DNA of 64,000 nucleotides from Croceibacterium_B sp963783195 (GCA_963783195.1 CAWAMV010000004.1:744001-808000); one strand, 5' to 3'; counted from the first letter of the stretch, positions 27,718 to 44,829 are shown. The notes: generated from the sequence alone by a model not told the origin. Program-made: numbers and translations.

Positions 27718-28005
27718 TCAGCCGATCACGCCCATGATGTCGCTTTCCTTCATGATCAGCAGGTCTTCGCCGTCGAGCTTGACCTCGGTACCCGACCACT
27801 TGCCGAACAGCACGCGGTCGCCCGCCTTGACGTCGAGCGGGGTGACGGTGCCATCTTCGGCCTTGGAGCCGTTGCCGACGGCGACGACTTCGCCTTCGCT
27901 CGGCTTTTCCTTGGCGTTATCGGGGATGATGATGCCGCCGGCCGTCTTTTCCTCGGCCTCGATGCGGCGGACCAGCACGCGATCGTGCAGCGGACGAAAT
28001 GCCAT
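27718..28005 (-). CDS. groES: Co-chaperonin GroES
   Basis: The 95-residue lid of the GroEL chamber. It begins MAFRPLHDRVLVRRIEAEEK and shows the mobile loop KTAGGIIIPDNAKEKPSEG and the DRVLFGKWSGTEVKLDGED core. The start codon at 28005 follows a short leader with AGAGAGG upstream. The gene is first in the groES-groEL operon; the CIRCE element 36 bases upstream indicates HrcA repression, relieved in heat stress. Confidence 0.97.
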   Translation of the reverse strand: MAFRPLHDRVLVRRIEAEEKTAGGIIIPDNAKEKPSEGEVVAVGNGSKAEDGTVTPLDVKAGDRVLFGKWSGTEVKLDGEDLLIMKESDIMGVIG

Positions 28006-28040
28006 TTGTGTGAACCTCTCTCGTAAGGTTGAACCCTGTC

Positions 28041-28066
28041 TTGGCACTCTCGACCGAGAGTGCCAG
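28041..28066 (-). promoter_or_regulatory. CIRCE operator (HrcA binding site) for groES-groEL
   Basis: TTGGCACTC (28041-28049) and GAGTGCCAG (28058-28066) match the consensus TTAGCACTC and GAGTGCTAA arms. The spacer counts as eight bases here against nine in the consensus. It lies between the probable promoter and the groES start, the normal place for HrcA repression. Confidence 0.88.
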
Positions 28067-28073
28067 CGCCGTC

Positions 28074-28101
28074 GAAATAGTGCGCCGCGCGCGCAGGTCA
28101 A
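28074..28101 (-). promoter_or_regulatory. Probable groES-groEL promoter
   Basis: On the minus strand TTGACC (28101-28096) and TATTTC (28079-28074) are 16 bases apart, directly upstream of CIRCE. Transcription would begin next to or within the operator. A heat-shock sigma factor site is also possible. Confidence 0.5.
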
Positions 28102-28140
28102 GCGGACTACGGCAAGATTCTTCATCGGGCGCGGGAGGGC

Positions 28141-29538
28141 CTAGACCGGCAGGAGGCCGAGTCGGCCGCGCGCCAGCCAGCGGCCCGTCAGCAGCGCGGC
28201 TACCACCGTCAGGCCCACGGCGAGGCCGATCCAGATCCCGGTCCCGGCGAGCGGTGTATAGAGGCCGAGCCATGCCGAGGCGCCGAGCCCGGGCACCCAA
28301 TACCCGAACAGCGCAAGCCACATGGGCACCCGGGTGTCCTGCAAACCGCGCAACGAGCCGGCGGCGATCGTCTGTACGCCGTCGACCAGCTGGAACGCGG
28401 CGGCGATGGCCAGGAAGTGCACCGCGAAGCCGACGAGCGCCGCGTTGTGCGGCAGCGACGGGTCGACGTAGAGCCGCAGGACCGCAGCGGGAGCAAGCAG
28501 CATGACCGCGGCCGAGGCGAGCGTGAAGATCGCCCCGATCACGAGTGCGCTCCAGCCCGCGCGGCGGATGCCTTCCGGGTCGCGCGCGCCGTAGAAGTAA
28601 CCGACGCGGATCGTCGCGGCCTGGCTGACCCCGAAGGGCACCTGGAAGGCGATCGCCGCGATCTGCAGCGCCAGCGCGTGCGCGGCCAGCTCGATCGGCC
28701 CGACGCGGCCCATCAGGAAAGCGGCGGCGCTGAACAGCCCGATCTCGGCGAAGATCGTGAAGGCCACCGGCGCGCCCTTGACCACCAGCTCGCGCAGCCG
28801 GCTCCATTCCTGGCGCCACCAGTTGCCGAAGACGCGATAGCGACGCAGCCGGCGATCGAGGCAGATGACGACGACGTAGCAGGCGGCATTGAAAATCGCG
28901 ACGGTCACGCTCGATACGGCCGAGCCCTTCATCCCCATGGCCGGGGCACCGAAGTGGCCGAACACGAAGGCGTAATTACCCAGTGCGCTGACGCCGATGG
29001 CCAGCACGGTGATCATCGTTGCGAAGACCGGGCGCCCGAGCGCCGAGACGAAGTTTCTCAGCACGTTCGCGCACAGCATCGGGATGCCAGCGAACATGAG
29101 GATGGCCAGAAAGTCGCCCGCGAGTTTCGCGATGGCAGGGGACTGCCCGGTCGCCAGCATGAACCGCTCTGCAAACGCGAGCGGAACGAGCGCCAGCGCG
29201 CCCAGCCCCACGGCGAGCCACAGGCCCATGCGGACCGAACGGCGCACTTCGCGCACGGCGTGTTTGCGGCGCCCGAGCTCGGCCGAAATCAGCGCGGCGA
29301 CGAAGCCCGTCATGCCCGTCAGGGAACCGACGATCGTGGCGAAGAGCGAGATGGCGAGGCTGGAGGCGGCAAGCGGCGCATCGCCCAGCCTGGCGACGAA
29401 GACCACGTCGATCGCATGGACCATCATCTGCGCAAGGTTGGCAAGCGCCAACGGCCAGGCGAGCGCCAGGGTGGCGGCGATCTCGCCGCGCCATCCTTCG
29501 CCGCTGCGCGGGGGCTCGAGGACCGGGTCTGCGATCAT
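28141..29538 (-). CDS. MATE family efflux transporter
   Basis: The 465-residue inner-membrane protein has about twelve hydrophobic segments in two similar halves, as expected for multidrug and toxin extrusion pumps driven by Na+ or H+. The start LALAWPLALANLAQMMVHAI and the later segment VFVARLGDAPLAASSLA are typical of the NorM branch, as is QVPFGVSQAATIRVGYFYGA in the second half. ATG 29538 (MIADPVLEPPRSGEGW) is chosen because hydrophobic family sequence starts soon after; the frame is open upstream but that part is antisense to the next gene. The substrate is unknown. It is divergent from the PagL-like gene. Confidence 0.9.
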   Translation of the reverse strand: MIADPVLEPPRSGEGWRGEIAATLALAWPLALANLAQMMVHAIDVVFVARLGDAPLAASSLAISLFATIVGSLTGMTGFVAALISAELGRRKHAVREVRRSVRMGLWLAVGLGALALVPLAFAERFMLATGQSPAIAKLAGDFLAILMFAGIPMLCANVLRNFVSALGRPVFATMITVLAIGVSALGNYAFVFGHFGAPAMGMKGSAVSSVTVAIFNAACYVVVICLDRRLRRYRVFGNWWRQEWSRLRELVVKGAPVAFTIFAEIGLFSAAAFLMGRVGPIELAAHALALQIAAIAFQVPFGVSQAATIRVGYFYGARDPEGIRRAGWSALVIGAIFTLASAAVMLLAPAAVLRLYVDPSLPHNAALVGFAVHFLAIAAAFQLVDGVQTIAAGSLRGLQDTRVPMWLALFGYWVPGLGASAWLGLYTPLAGTGIWIGLAVGLTVVAALLTGRWLARGRLGLLPV

Positions 29539-29679
29539 GGCAAAGCCGGCCCGGATAGTCGCGTGCACGAATTGCGGGAAGCGGGGATGCGGTTGCGCGC
29601 GAAACTTTCCTTCATGTTGAGGCAAGCTTGCCACAGCGATAGCGTGCCGGTTCGCAACCTTGGGGGGATTCCGCCTGAA

Positions 29680-30216
29680 ATGAAATCGCTGCCGATCGCC
29701 GTCGCCGTGCTTGTCGCGTCGGCCGCGGCTCCTGCCCATGCCGACGAGGTCTTCGCAGGATTCTATGCCCACGAAGTCGACACTCCGTTCACCTTCGCGA
29801 CGAACGAAGGCGGCGCCGATGTCGAGATAGGCTATCGTTTTGCGCCGCTCGAGGCGCTCGATTTCATCGGCAAACCCGCACCTTATGTCATCGGTTCGCT
29901 CAATACCGTGGGCGATACCAGCTTCGCCGGGCTCGGCCTGGCATGGAAATTGGGCAAGGGCCCGGTCTACGTGCGCCCCGGAATCGGCATCGTGATCCAC
30001 GACGGGCCCGCGAACCGGATCGACCCTGTCGTCATGCGCCATACGGAGCTCGGCAGCCGGGTTCTGTTCGAGCCCGAGGTCGCGGTCGGGGTGAAGGTAT
30101 CGGAGCGTACGGCGGTAGAGGCGAGCTGGGTTCACATCAGCCAGGGCCGCATCTTCAATGCGCGCCAGAATCCCGGCATCGACATGATGGGCGTGCGGCT
30201 CAACTTCAGGTTGTGA
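29680..30216 (+). CDS. PagL-like lipid A 3-O-deacylase (acyloxyacyl hydrolase family)
   Basis: The 178-residue product has a signal peptide (MKSLPIAVAVLVASAAAPAH then ADE) and a beta-barrel-like remainder ending in VRLNFRL, an outer-membrane type C-terminus with final hydrophobic and aromatic residues. Near the end, SWVHISQGRIFNARQNPGID contains the His-x-Ser pair and following Asn typical of PagL, the outer-membrane enzyme that removes the 3-O acyl chain of lipid A. The substrate in a sphingomonad, many of which replace LPS by glycosphingolipids, is uncertain. ATG 29680 has a G-rich ribosome site upstream. Confidence 0.82.
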   Translation: MKSLPIAVAVLVASAAAPAHADEVFAGFYAHEVDTPFTFATNEGGADVEIGYRFAPLEALDFIGKPAPYVIGSLNTVGDTSFAGLGLAWKLGKGPVYVRPGIGIVIHDGPANRIDPVVMRHTELGSRVLFEPEVAVGVKVSERTAVEASWVHISQGRIFNARQNPGIDMMGVRLNFRL

Positions 30217-30289
30217 TCGGCCAATGCGTGCCTGCTTGTGAATCGCGCCCGGCGCGGTAGGAAAGCCGCGAGTTCAACCGGAGATCACC

Positions 30290-30841
30290 ATGACTTCGCG
30301 CTTCGCCATTGCCGTTGCCCTGATCGTCGCGCTCGGCGCCTGCGGGTCCGAGAAGACAGAAACCACCGAAACGACCGCGGCGGAACCGGCGACGGCGCAG
30401 GCGGTGCCGGTGGCGGACGATGCCGCGGCTCCCGTCCCCGAGGCGGCAGAGACGCCTGACGCTGCTGCGACCGATGCAGCCACGCCGGCCCCTTCACCGA
30501 GCGCCAGCGCAACGCCCAGCCCGGCGCCTGCGCCCACCATGGCTGCCGCTTCGGGCCCGCCCGACGCGTTCAAGCAGTGCGCCGTCTGTCACAAGACGAC
30601 CCCGGGTGATAACCTCATCGGGCCATCGCTTGCCGGGGTGTTCGGCGCCAAATCGGGCCATGTCGACAGCTTCAAGTACAGCCCGGCCATGGCCTCGGCC
30701 AATCTGACCTGGAATGCCGCGACGCTCGACAAGTACCTGGCCGAGCCCAAGGCTGTCGTACCCGGCACGACCATGGCCTTCGCCGGGGTGAAGGACGACG
30801 CCAAGCGCAAGGCGATCATCGACTATCTGAAGACGCTTTGA
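30290..30841 (+). CDS. Membrane-anchored (lipoprotein) class I cytochrome c
   Basis: The 183-residue product starts MTSRFAIAVALIVALGACGS, a lipoprotein signal with lipobox LGAC, followed by an Ala/Pro/Thr/Glu-rich linker (to about residue 85) and a cytochrome c domain. The heme motif CAVCH is at about residue 99 and the distal Met ligand is probably in VPGTTMAFAG. It should carry electrons in the periplasm while tethered to the membrane. Its TGA overlaps the ATG of the following antiporter gene as TGATG, so the two are translationally coupled. The linker tether resembles the anchored cytochromes of other Alphaproteobacteria. Confidence 0.9.
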   Translation: MTSRFAIAVALIVALGACGSEKTETTETTAAEPATAQAVPVADDAAAPVPEAAETPDAAATDAATPAPSPSASATPSPAPAPTMAAASGPPDAFKQCAVCHKTTPGDNLIGPSLAGVFGAKSGHVDSFKYSPAMASANLTWNAATLDKYLAEPKAVVPGTTMAFAGVKDDAKRKAIIDYLKTL

Positions 30842-32604
30842 TGGAACACGAGGGGGTCTCGTTCCTGCGGGACGGGGTCCTCCTGCTCGGCTTCGGCCTG
30901 TTCTTCGTCCTGCTGTTCCGCAAGCTGGGGCTGGGCGCCACGCTCGGGTATCTCGTGGCGGGCGCGGTGGTGGGACCGCACGTGCTCGGCCTTGTCGGCC
31001 AGGCCGAGGAAATGATCCCGGTCGCCGAGCTGGGTATCACGCTGCTGCTGTTCATCGTCGGGCTCGAGCTGTCGCCCAGCCGTCTCTGGCGGATGAAGAG
31101 CGAGATCTTCGGACTCGGCCTGCTGCAGGTTGCGCTTTGCGGGTTGGCGCTGACCGGACTGCTGCTCGCGTCCACCGCTTTCACCCCGGCCGCGGCGCTT
31201 GCCATCGGCCTGCCGCTCGCGCTGTCCTCGACCGCACAGGTTCTGCCGATGCTGCAGTCAGCCGGGCGGCTCAATTCGCCCTTTGGCGAGCGGGCCTTCT
31301 CGATCCTGCTGTTCCAGGATCTGTCGATCATCCCGCTGCTGACCATCGTCGCCGCACTGAGCCGCAATCCGGCCGCTGACACGGGACCTCCCGGCTGGGC
31401 AATGGTGGGCATGACGCTCGTGGCGATCGCCGGTCTCGTCGCCGCGGGGCGCTTCCTCGTGCGGCCGTTGTTCCGCCTGATTTCGCAGCTCGGCGAGCGC
31501 GAGATGTTCGTTGTCGCCGCGATCGCGGTGGTCGCCGCCTATGCCGCTCTGATGGAGCAACTCGGCTTGTCGACCGCGCTCGGCGCGTTCATCGCCGGGG
31601 TCATGCTGGCCGACACGCCCTTCCGCCACGAGCTGGAGGCCGACGTCGAGCCGTTCCGCTCGATCCTGCTCGGCCTGTTCTTCCTTGCCGTGGGCATGAT
31701 GCTCGACCTGTCCGTGATCGCCGCGAACCCGGTCTTCGTGTTCCTCATGGCCATGGGCCTGATCGCAACCAAGACGGTGGTGATCGGCGGGCTGGGCCTG
31801 CTGTTCGGAATGCGCTGGCGCGCGGCGCTGGCACTTGGTCTGCTGCTCAGCCAGGGAGGTGAATTCGGTTTCGTGCTGTTCACCAGGGCGCAGCAGGGTC
31901 TTCTGATCGAACCGAGCGCGGCGAGCCTGTTCGGCGCGATCGTCACCCTTTCGATGGCGACCACGCCGTTCCTGATGATGGCGACCGAGCGCATCCGCCG
32001 CGAACCGACCCCCGACACCAGCGGGATGGAGGAGCCGAAGACCGACGGGGCGAGTGCGCTCGTCGTAGGCTATGGGCGGTTCGGTCAGACAGTGGCGCAG
32101 ATGCTCATCCTGTCGAACATCCCCGTCACCCTGATCGACACCGATAGCGAGCTGATCGACCTGGCCGAGGAGTTCGGCGCGCGAGTCTATTTCGGCGACG
32201 GCACGCGGATCGACCTGCTGCGCCAGGCCGGCGCCGGCGAGGCCGACCTGATCCTGTTCTGTCTCGATGGCGAGAACCCGACCGCGGACTTCCTGCATTC
32301 GGTGCGTGAGCACTTCCCGCAGGCGAAGATCTTTGCCCGGGTTTTCGACCGGCGCAGCCTGATCGACCTGCGCGGCGCGCCGGCCGACTACGCGATCCGC
32401 GAGGTCATGGAGAGCGCGGTGCAGATGGCCCGCGCCGCGCTGGAGGACCTGGGCGACAGCCTGCAGGACATAGACGCCGCGGAAAAGGAATATCGCGACA
32501 ACGACCGCGAGCGGCTCGACCTGCAAAAGGACGAGGGCGACTACCGCGCCGGACGCGAGCGGATCATCACGCAGGAAACCCGCGCGGAGCGGCGCGGCGA
32601 CTGA
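30841..32604 (+). CDS. CPA2-family monovalent cation:proton antiporter (KefB/KefC-like)
   Basis: The 587-residue protein has about twelve membrane segments (residues 1-385) of the Na+/H+ or K+/H+ exchanger fold, with GYLVAGAVVGPHVLGLVGQA and GAFIAGVMLADTPFRHELEAD, then a cytoplasmic RCK/TrkA-N domain with the nucleotide-binding GYGRFG (residues about 408-413). The C-terminus is charged and probably helical. KefB/KefC proteins export potassium under electrophile stress, gated by glutathione; whether glutathione gating exists here is unknown. The ATG at 30841 overlaps the cytochrome stop. Close coupling to a cytochrome c gene is notable. Confidence 0.9.
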   Translation: MEHEGVSFLRDGVLLLGFGLFFVLLFRKLGLGATLGYLVAGAVVGPHVLGLVGQAEEMIPVAELGITLLLFIVGLELSPSRLWRMKSEIFGLGLLQVALCGLALTGLLLASTAFTPAAALAIGLPLALSSTAQVLPMLQSAGRLNSPFGERAFSILLFQDLSIIPLLTIVAALSRNPAADTGPPGWAMVGMTLVAIAGLVAAGRFLVRPLFRLISQLGEREMFVVAAIAVVAAYAALMEQLGLSTALGAFIAGVMLADTPFRHELEADVEPFRSILLGLFFLAVGMMLDLSVIAANPVFVFLMAMGLIATKTVVIGGLGLLFGMRWRAALALGLLLSQGGEFGFVLFTRAQQGLLIEPSAASLFGAIVTLSMATTPFLMMATERIRREPTPDTSGMEEPKTDGASALVVGYGRFGQTVAQMLILSNIPVTLIDTDSELIDLAEEFGARVYFGDGTRIDLLRQAGAGEADLILFCLDGENPTADFLHSVREHFPQAKIFARVFDRRSLIDLRGAPADYAIREVMESAVQMARAALEDLGDSLQDIDAAEKEYRDNDRERLDLQKDEGDYRAGRERIITQETRAERRGD

Positions 32605-32634
32605 GCGCCGCCACCGCCCCGCGCGGGACGTGCA

Positions 32635-33714
32635 TCAGAAGGTCTGGCTTAACGACAGCGAAAGCCGCCATTTGCGTGGCGCCTGGATGCCGTTGAGGTC
32701 CTGGTAGAGCGGGACCGCGAACTCGGCGCCCAGCTGCGGCCGCGTGGCCGCGGCAATCGGCAACAGCCAGTTGAGGCCGAGCCCGGCGTCCACCGTGTCG
32801 CCGCCGTAGTTGGCCTGCCGGTCGGGCGGTGCGGCGTGATTGTGGCCCGCGTTGTAGTGGCCCTCAACCTTGCCCTCGTGGCGATATTCCACTCGCGCGG
32901 TGGCGCCGAGGTCGGTTCCCAGCAAGTAGCTCGCCCAGCCGGTTGCGTGGGCGATGTCGCCGAAGCGGAAGCCGCTGTCGTTTTCCTTCTCCGCCCGCCA
33001 GCGATAGCCTGCCTGGGCGCCCCAGCCGATCGCTCCCGATCGCCCGCGAACCGTGAGGGACGGCTCGACGTCCCACGTGCCGCTGCCCGGCTGCATGCCG
33101 TAGTGGACGAAGCTGGCGTCGGGATTGGTCTTGTCGACCGCACCGGTCGGGACCCAGACGCCGAGCGTGGCGTGGGCGCCGAATCCGGGCGATTTGGCGA
33201 GGCGGTAGGAGGCCGAGACGAGCGTGTCGCCGAAGCCTTCGGTCGCGTGCTCGTGCGTCATTCCATAGCCGAGCGTCATGTGACCTGCATGGCCGCCCGT
33301 CATGCCACCCATGCCGGCGGCCGGATCGATCCCGACCATCGTCATGGTGTGGCGCATGTACATCGGCATGACCATGAGCGTGAGGTTGCGGGTGGGCGCG
33401 TACATCAGGTCGAGCATGGCCATGTCCATGTCCATCGACTTCGTCCGCGCGCTGTAACCGGCGGCGAGTATGGCGGCGTCGGAGATGGCGGAGGTGCCCG
33501 AGCGGTTCGTACCCGAAGCGTGAGTCCGCTCGACCCTGAGGCCGATCATGAACTCGCCACCCTCGTGCATGTGCTCGTTCATCATGCCCGCCGCAGGGTG
33601 GAGAAGCGGTGCGTCGACGGTAATTTCATTGACGGCGGCATCCTGCGCGGAAGCGGCCGACAGCGGTGTGAAGGCGGCCAGCGCGAGCGCGCTGCCGGAA
33701 AGCAGTGTCTTCAT
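32635..33714 (-). CDS. Met/His-rich outer-membrane transporter-like protein
   Basis: The 359-residue product has a signal peptide (MKTLLSGSALALAAFTPLSA) and ends in LSLSLSQTF, a typical outer-membrane barrel terminus with Phe last. It resembles the MetA/phenol-degradation type OMP family (PF13557-like). The region at residues 40-160 is unusually rich in Met and His: AAGMMNEHMHEGGEF, SMDMDMAMLDLMY, MVMPMYMRHTMTMV and MGGMTGGHAGHMTLGYGM. Such segments usually bind copper or silver. The upstream gene on the same strand encodes DUF2946, a family often found with copper genes. I therefore suggest a copper-related outer-membrane channel; this is inference. Confidence 0.72.
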   Translation of the reverse strand: MKTLLSGSALALAAFTPLSAASAQDAAVNEITVDAPLLHPAAGMMNEHMHEGGEFMIGLRVERTHASGTNRSGTSAISDAAILAAGYSARTKSMDMDMAMLDLMYAPTRNLTLMVMPMYMRHTMTMVGIDPAAGMGGMTGGHAGHMTLGYGMTHEHATEGFGDTLVSASYRLAKSPGFGAHATLGVWVPTGAVDKTNPDASFVHYGMQPGSGTWDVEPSLTVRGRSGAIGWGAQAGYRWRAEKENDSGFRFGDIAHATGWASYLLGTDLGATARVEYRHEGKVEGHYNAGHNHAAPPDRQANYGGDTVDAGLGLNWLLPIAAATRPQLGAEFAVPLYQDLNGIQAPRKWRLSLSLSQTF

Positions 33715-33769
33715 ATCGATATTCCCGAAAGTCTGGTGTCGAATTCCGGACGGACGGTCCGGGCGGCGA

Positions 33770-34156
33770 TCAGACTCTGGCGGGGGGTGCGCGGGCCGGC
33801 GGCATCTGCCGCGCGGCCTGGGCGAGAATGAAGTGCGTGTAGGCGCGAACGTATTGTTCGGCCACGGGCCCGGGCAGCGGCAGGACCGCGCCCGGCTCGG
33901 GCGGCGTACTCGCGTGGGCGAGGCCGCCGAACGCGCAGGGCTGCTGGCCGCGCTCGTGATCGGGCGAGGGCTCGTGCTTGCCGGGCAGGTGCATTTGAAC
34001 TGCCCCGGCCGCGGTGCACAGCGTTATGCTGATCGTGCCGTGCGCCGTCTCGGGCATCCAGCCCTGCGGCACGGCCGCGCGGACGAGCAGCGCCACCGCC
34101 AGCAAGGCAAGGGCGACGCCGGCATTCCGGCGAAGGAGGGCGCGCAGCGCGGTCAC
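33770..34156 (-). CDS. DUF2946 family protein
   Basis: The 128-residue product has one N-terminal hydrophobic segment (VALALLAVALLVRAAVPQGW) followed by MPETAHGTISITLCTAAGAV, the core of DUF2946. His residues (HLPGKHEPSPDHERGQQPC) and two Cys could bind a metal. DUF2946 proteins are found next to copper-uptake receptors and copper-handling proteins in Proteobacteria, but no biochemical role is established. It precedes the Met/His-rich outer-membrane gene by 55 bases on the same strand, which supports an operon. The C-terminal part is Ala/Pro rich. Confidence 0.75.
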   Translation of the reverse strand: MTALRALLRRNAGVALALLAVALLVRAAVPQGWMPETAHGTISITLCTAAGAVQMHLPGKHEPSPDHERGQQPCAFGGLAHASTPPEPGAVLPLPGPVAEQYVRAYTHFILAQAARQMPPARAPPARV

Positions 34157-34204
34157 GCAGGCCCTTTAGGGTCGGTTTGTCCCGCTGCAAACGGGCAAAG
34201 CGAA

Positions 34205-34230
34205 AGGGCGGCACCTTGCGGCACCGCCCT
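34205..34230 (-). terminator. Possible terminator of the rplJ-rplL operon
   Basis: Stem AGGGCGG (34205-34211) with CCGCCCT (34224-34230) and a 12-base loop; on the minus strand TTTCGCTTT follows. The stem is short and the T-run imperfect. Confidence 0.45.
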
Positions 34231-34274
34231 CCCGATCACGGATGCTTCAAGACATCCGCAAAACCTTGCAAGGC

Positions 34275-34652
34275 TTACTTCAGCTCGACGGTACCACCGG
34301 CGGCTTCGATCTTGCTCTTGATCTCTTCGGCCTCGGCCTTATTCACGCCTTCCTTCACCGCCTTCGGGGTGCTCTCGACGAGGGACTTGGCTTCGGTCAG
34401 GCCCAGGCCGGTGATGGCGCGGACTTCCTTGATGACCTGGATCTTCTTGCCACCGTCGCCGGTGAGAATGACGTCGAACTCGGTCTGCTCTTCGGCAGCG
34501 GCAGCGGCTTCACCACCACCGGCCGGAGCGGCAACGGCAACGGCAGCGGCGGCGCTGACGCCCCACGCTTCTTCAAGCGCCTTGGCAAGCTCGGCGGCTT
34601 CCATGACGGTCAGGGCGGACAGGTCTTCGACCAGCTTGGCGATATCAGCCAT
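34275..34652 (-). CDS. rplL: 50S ribosomal protein L7/L12
   Basis: L7/L12 forms the flexible stalk of the large ribosomal subunit and recruits translation factors. The 125-residue protein starts MADIAKLVEDLSALTVMEAA (dimerisation domain), continues with an Ala-rich hinge (residues 35-55) and ends with the globular domain, including KIQVIKEVRAITGLGLTEAK and IKSKIEAAGGTVELK. It follows rplJ by 69 bases on the same strand. Composition and length are normal. Confidence 0.98.
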   Translation of the reverse strand: MADIAKLVEDLSALTVMEAAELAKALEEAWGVSAAAAVAVAAPAGGGEAAAAAEEQTEFDVILTGDGGKKIQVIKEVRAITGLGLTEAKSLVESTPKAVKEGVNKAEAEEIKSKIEAAGGTVELK

Positions 34653-34721
34653 GTAGTTTCACTCCAGATTGATCGGGGCATACGAGCCCCGGAATGTTTC
34701 GTTTCAAATTCGAAAAACCGC

Positions 34722-35237
34722 TTACGCCGCTTCCTTGGCCGCATAGGCCCCGAAGACGCGGGCGAGCTTGCTCGCGGGGGCGTTGACGAGCTGGACGACC
34801 TTGGTCGCCGGCGCGTTGACGAGGCCCACGATCTTGCCACGCAGCTCGTCGAGCGACGGCATCGAGGCAAGTGCCTTGACCCCATCCGCGTCGAGTGCGG
34901 TGCTGCCCATCGAACCGCCGACGATTTCGAGCTTGTCGGTCGTCTTGGCGAAATCGACCACAGCCTTCGCCGCCGCGACCGGATCGGTCGAATAGGCGAG
35001 GGCGGTCGGGCCGGTGAGGTGTTCCTCGAGCCCAGTGTAGTCGGTGTCCTTCAGGGCGAGCTTGGCGAGACGGTTCTTCGCAACCTTGTAGGTCGCCCCG
35101 GCGTCGCGCATCTTCGAACGCAGATCGGTGGACTGCGCCACCGAAAGCCCGAGGTTGCGGGTGATGACCACCACGCCCGCCTCGGCGAAGGCTGCACTGA
35201 GCTGGGCGACCGAATCGGCTTTCTGCGAACGATCCAT
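34722..35237 (-). CDS. rplJ: 50S ribosomal protein L10
   Basis: L10 anchors the L7/L12 dimers to the ribosome. The 171-residue product begins MDRSQKADSVAQLSAAFAEA and carries AGATYKVAKNRLAKLALKDT and LVNAPATKVVQLVNAPASKL. The ATG at 35237 is preferred to the in-frame one at 35252 because an AAGGAG ribosome site lies between them, six bases before 35237. In most bacteria rplJ-rplL stands directly before rpoB on the same strand; here it runs the opposite way, so L10-L12 feedback on its own leader would not reach rpoBC. A leader of up to 200 bases is available upstream but I could not confirm the L10-leader fold. Confidence 0.97.
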   Translation of the reverse strand: MDRSQKADSVAQLSAAFAEAGVVVITRNLGLSVAQSTDLRSKMRDAGATYKVAKNRLAKLALKDTDYTGLEEHLTGPTALAYSTDPVAAAKAVVDFAKTTDKLEIVGGSMGSTALDADGVKALASMPSLDELRGKIVGLVNAPATKVVQLVNAPASKLARVFGAYAAKEAA

Positions 35238-36070
35238 GCCATACTCCTTCACAATGGTCGCATACGCTGGCGCGCAGGCGACCGGCTACGTTTGTCACGC
35301 CGCACGGATGCGCCGCGAACGAGTCCGTTGAGGGGGAAGGAGGGGTGCACCAGAGTGGCGCGAGACGGGGCCACTGGCACCGCCGAAAAATCTCGTTTCC
35401 CCGTCTAGGCTGGAAATTAAGAGGGAAACCCTCACCAGCTGTCTCGGACGGATGACCCTGGAGCTGTTGGGCTCCGCAGTCGGGGCGGGCCAATACGGAA
35501 TTCGCCGGGCGGGTCAAGGAAAACCGACTCGCCGACGTCCTGGCGCACCGCCATCGCAAGGGGCGAAGTTCACACCGATGGAACACCTGGAACGCTGTCC
35601 TGCGAAAACTTTGCGCTGCGGCGCGAGGCGGCCCGCGCGGCCTGCGCCCCGGCGACGGTACGGTGGGAAATCGAGTGTCATCGGCCCGGGCATGTCACCT
35701 ACCAGGCCCAGTAGGAAAGCGGCGATCGGGTCGCGTCGTACCCCAGCAGGTCGCCCGGCTGGCAATCCAGTTCGCGGCAGATCGCCTCCAGCGTGGAGAA
35801 GCGAATCGCCTGCCGTGTTGACCCCGGGCGCGGCGTTCCCTATATGCGCCCCAGCCGGCAGCTTCGAGCAAGGCGCACCTGACGCGGGGGTGCACCACGG
35901 AAAGGAAGCCCGGCATTCCGTGAGACGCTGATCAAAGGCTGCTGTCCGGCCCCTCCCAGAGGTGCGCCCCGACTGCGGCCGTTTCGCGTCTCGCGCGTTC
36001 CCGCCCATGCGAATTTCACGCCGGCTCCGGGATCTCCGGTCCGGCAATGCGAAGAGGCTGACTTCCAGTT
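35238..36070. other. Divergent intergenic region between rplJ and rpoB
   Basis: These 833 bases separate two divergent core operons. They should hold the rplJ leader and promoter (minus strand, near 35238-35450) and the rpoB promoter and leader (plus strand, near 35850-36070). The middle, 35699-35839, contains the remains of an XRE-family regulator on the minus strand. Longer open frames on both strands here have no recognisable product and look like chance frames of GC-rich DNA. Confidence 0.7.
35699..35839 (-). pseudogene. Remnant of a small XRE/HTH_26-type regulator gene
   Basis: On the minus strand the frame ending at TAG 35699-35701 reads QAIRFSTLEAICRELDCQPG followed by DLLGYDATRSPLSYWAW. 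This is the characteristic C-terminal half of the roughly 70-residue Cro/C1-like regulators whose usual pattern is GVRFSTLEAICRELDCQPGD. An in-frame TAG at 35840-35842 cuts it off after only about 46 codons, and I find no N-terminal helix-turn-helix in other frames upstream. It is therefore a truncated gene rather than a simple frame break. Such regulators are sometimes single genes beside DUF2975 membrane proteins; no such partner is seen. Confidence 0.7.
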
Positions 36071-40246
<4,176 letters not shown>

Positions 40247-40309
40247 CGGGAAGGGCTTCGGCTCTTCCCCACCCGCCCCCCTATTTCACCCCGTACGGGA
40301 ACTGAAAAA

Positions 40310-44692
<4,383 letters not shown>

Positions 44693-44722
44693 ACCTTTCC
44701 GCCGGGCATTGGACCAGAAAGA

Positions 44723-44755
44723 CCCCGCCGGAGCGATCCGGCGGGGTTTTTCTTT
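44723..44755 (+). terminator. Rho-independent terminator of rpoB-rpoC
   Basis: Ten-base stem CCCCGCCGGA (44723-44732) and TCCGGCGGGG (44737-44746), loop GCGA, then TTTTTCTTT. Confidence 0.92.
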
Positions 44756-44829
44756 ACCCCCGCCAAGAGCCCTTGAGCGGGCGTTCGCGCCACCCCACTA
44801 AAGGTGGCGAAACGAAACGGAGTTCCCCG

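Noticed and set aside
28417..30216. Plus-strand frame running into the PagL-like gene, suggesting a 599-residue protein
   Set aside because: The first 420 residues are antisense to the MATE gene; the signal peptide at 29680 marks the real start.
35452..36047. Overlapping long frames on both strands between rplJ and rpoB
   Set aside because: No recognisable product; only the short XRE fragment has family sequence, and it is in a different frame.
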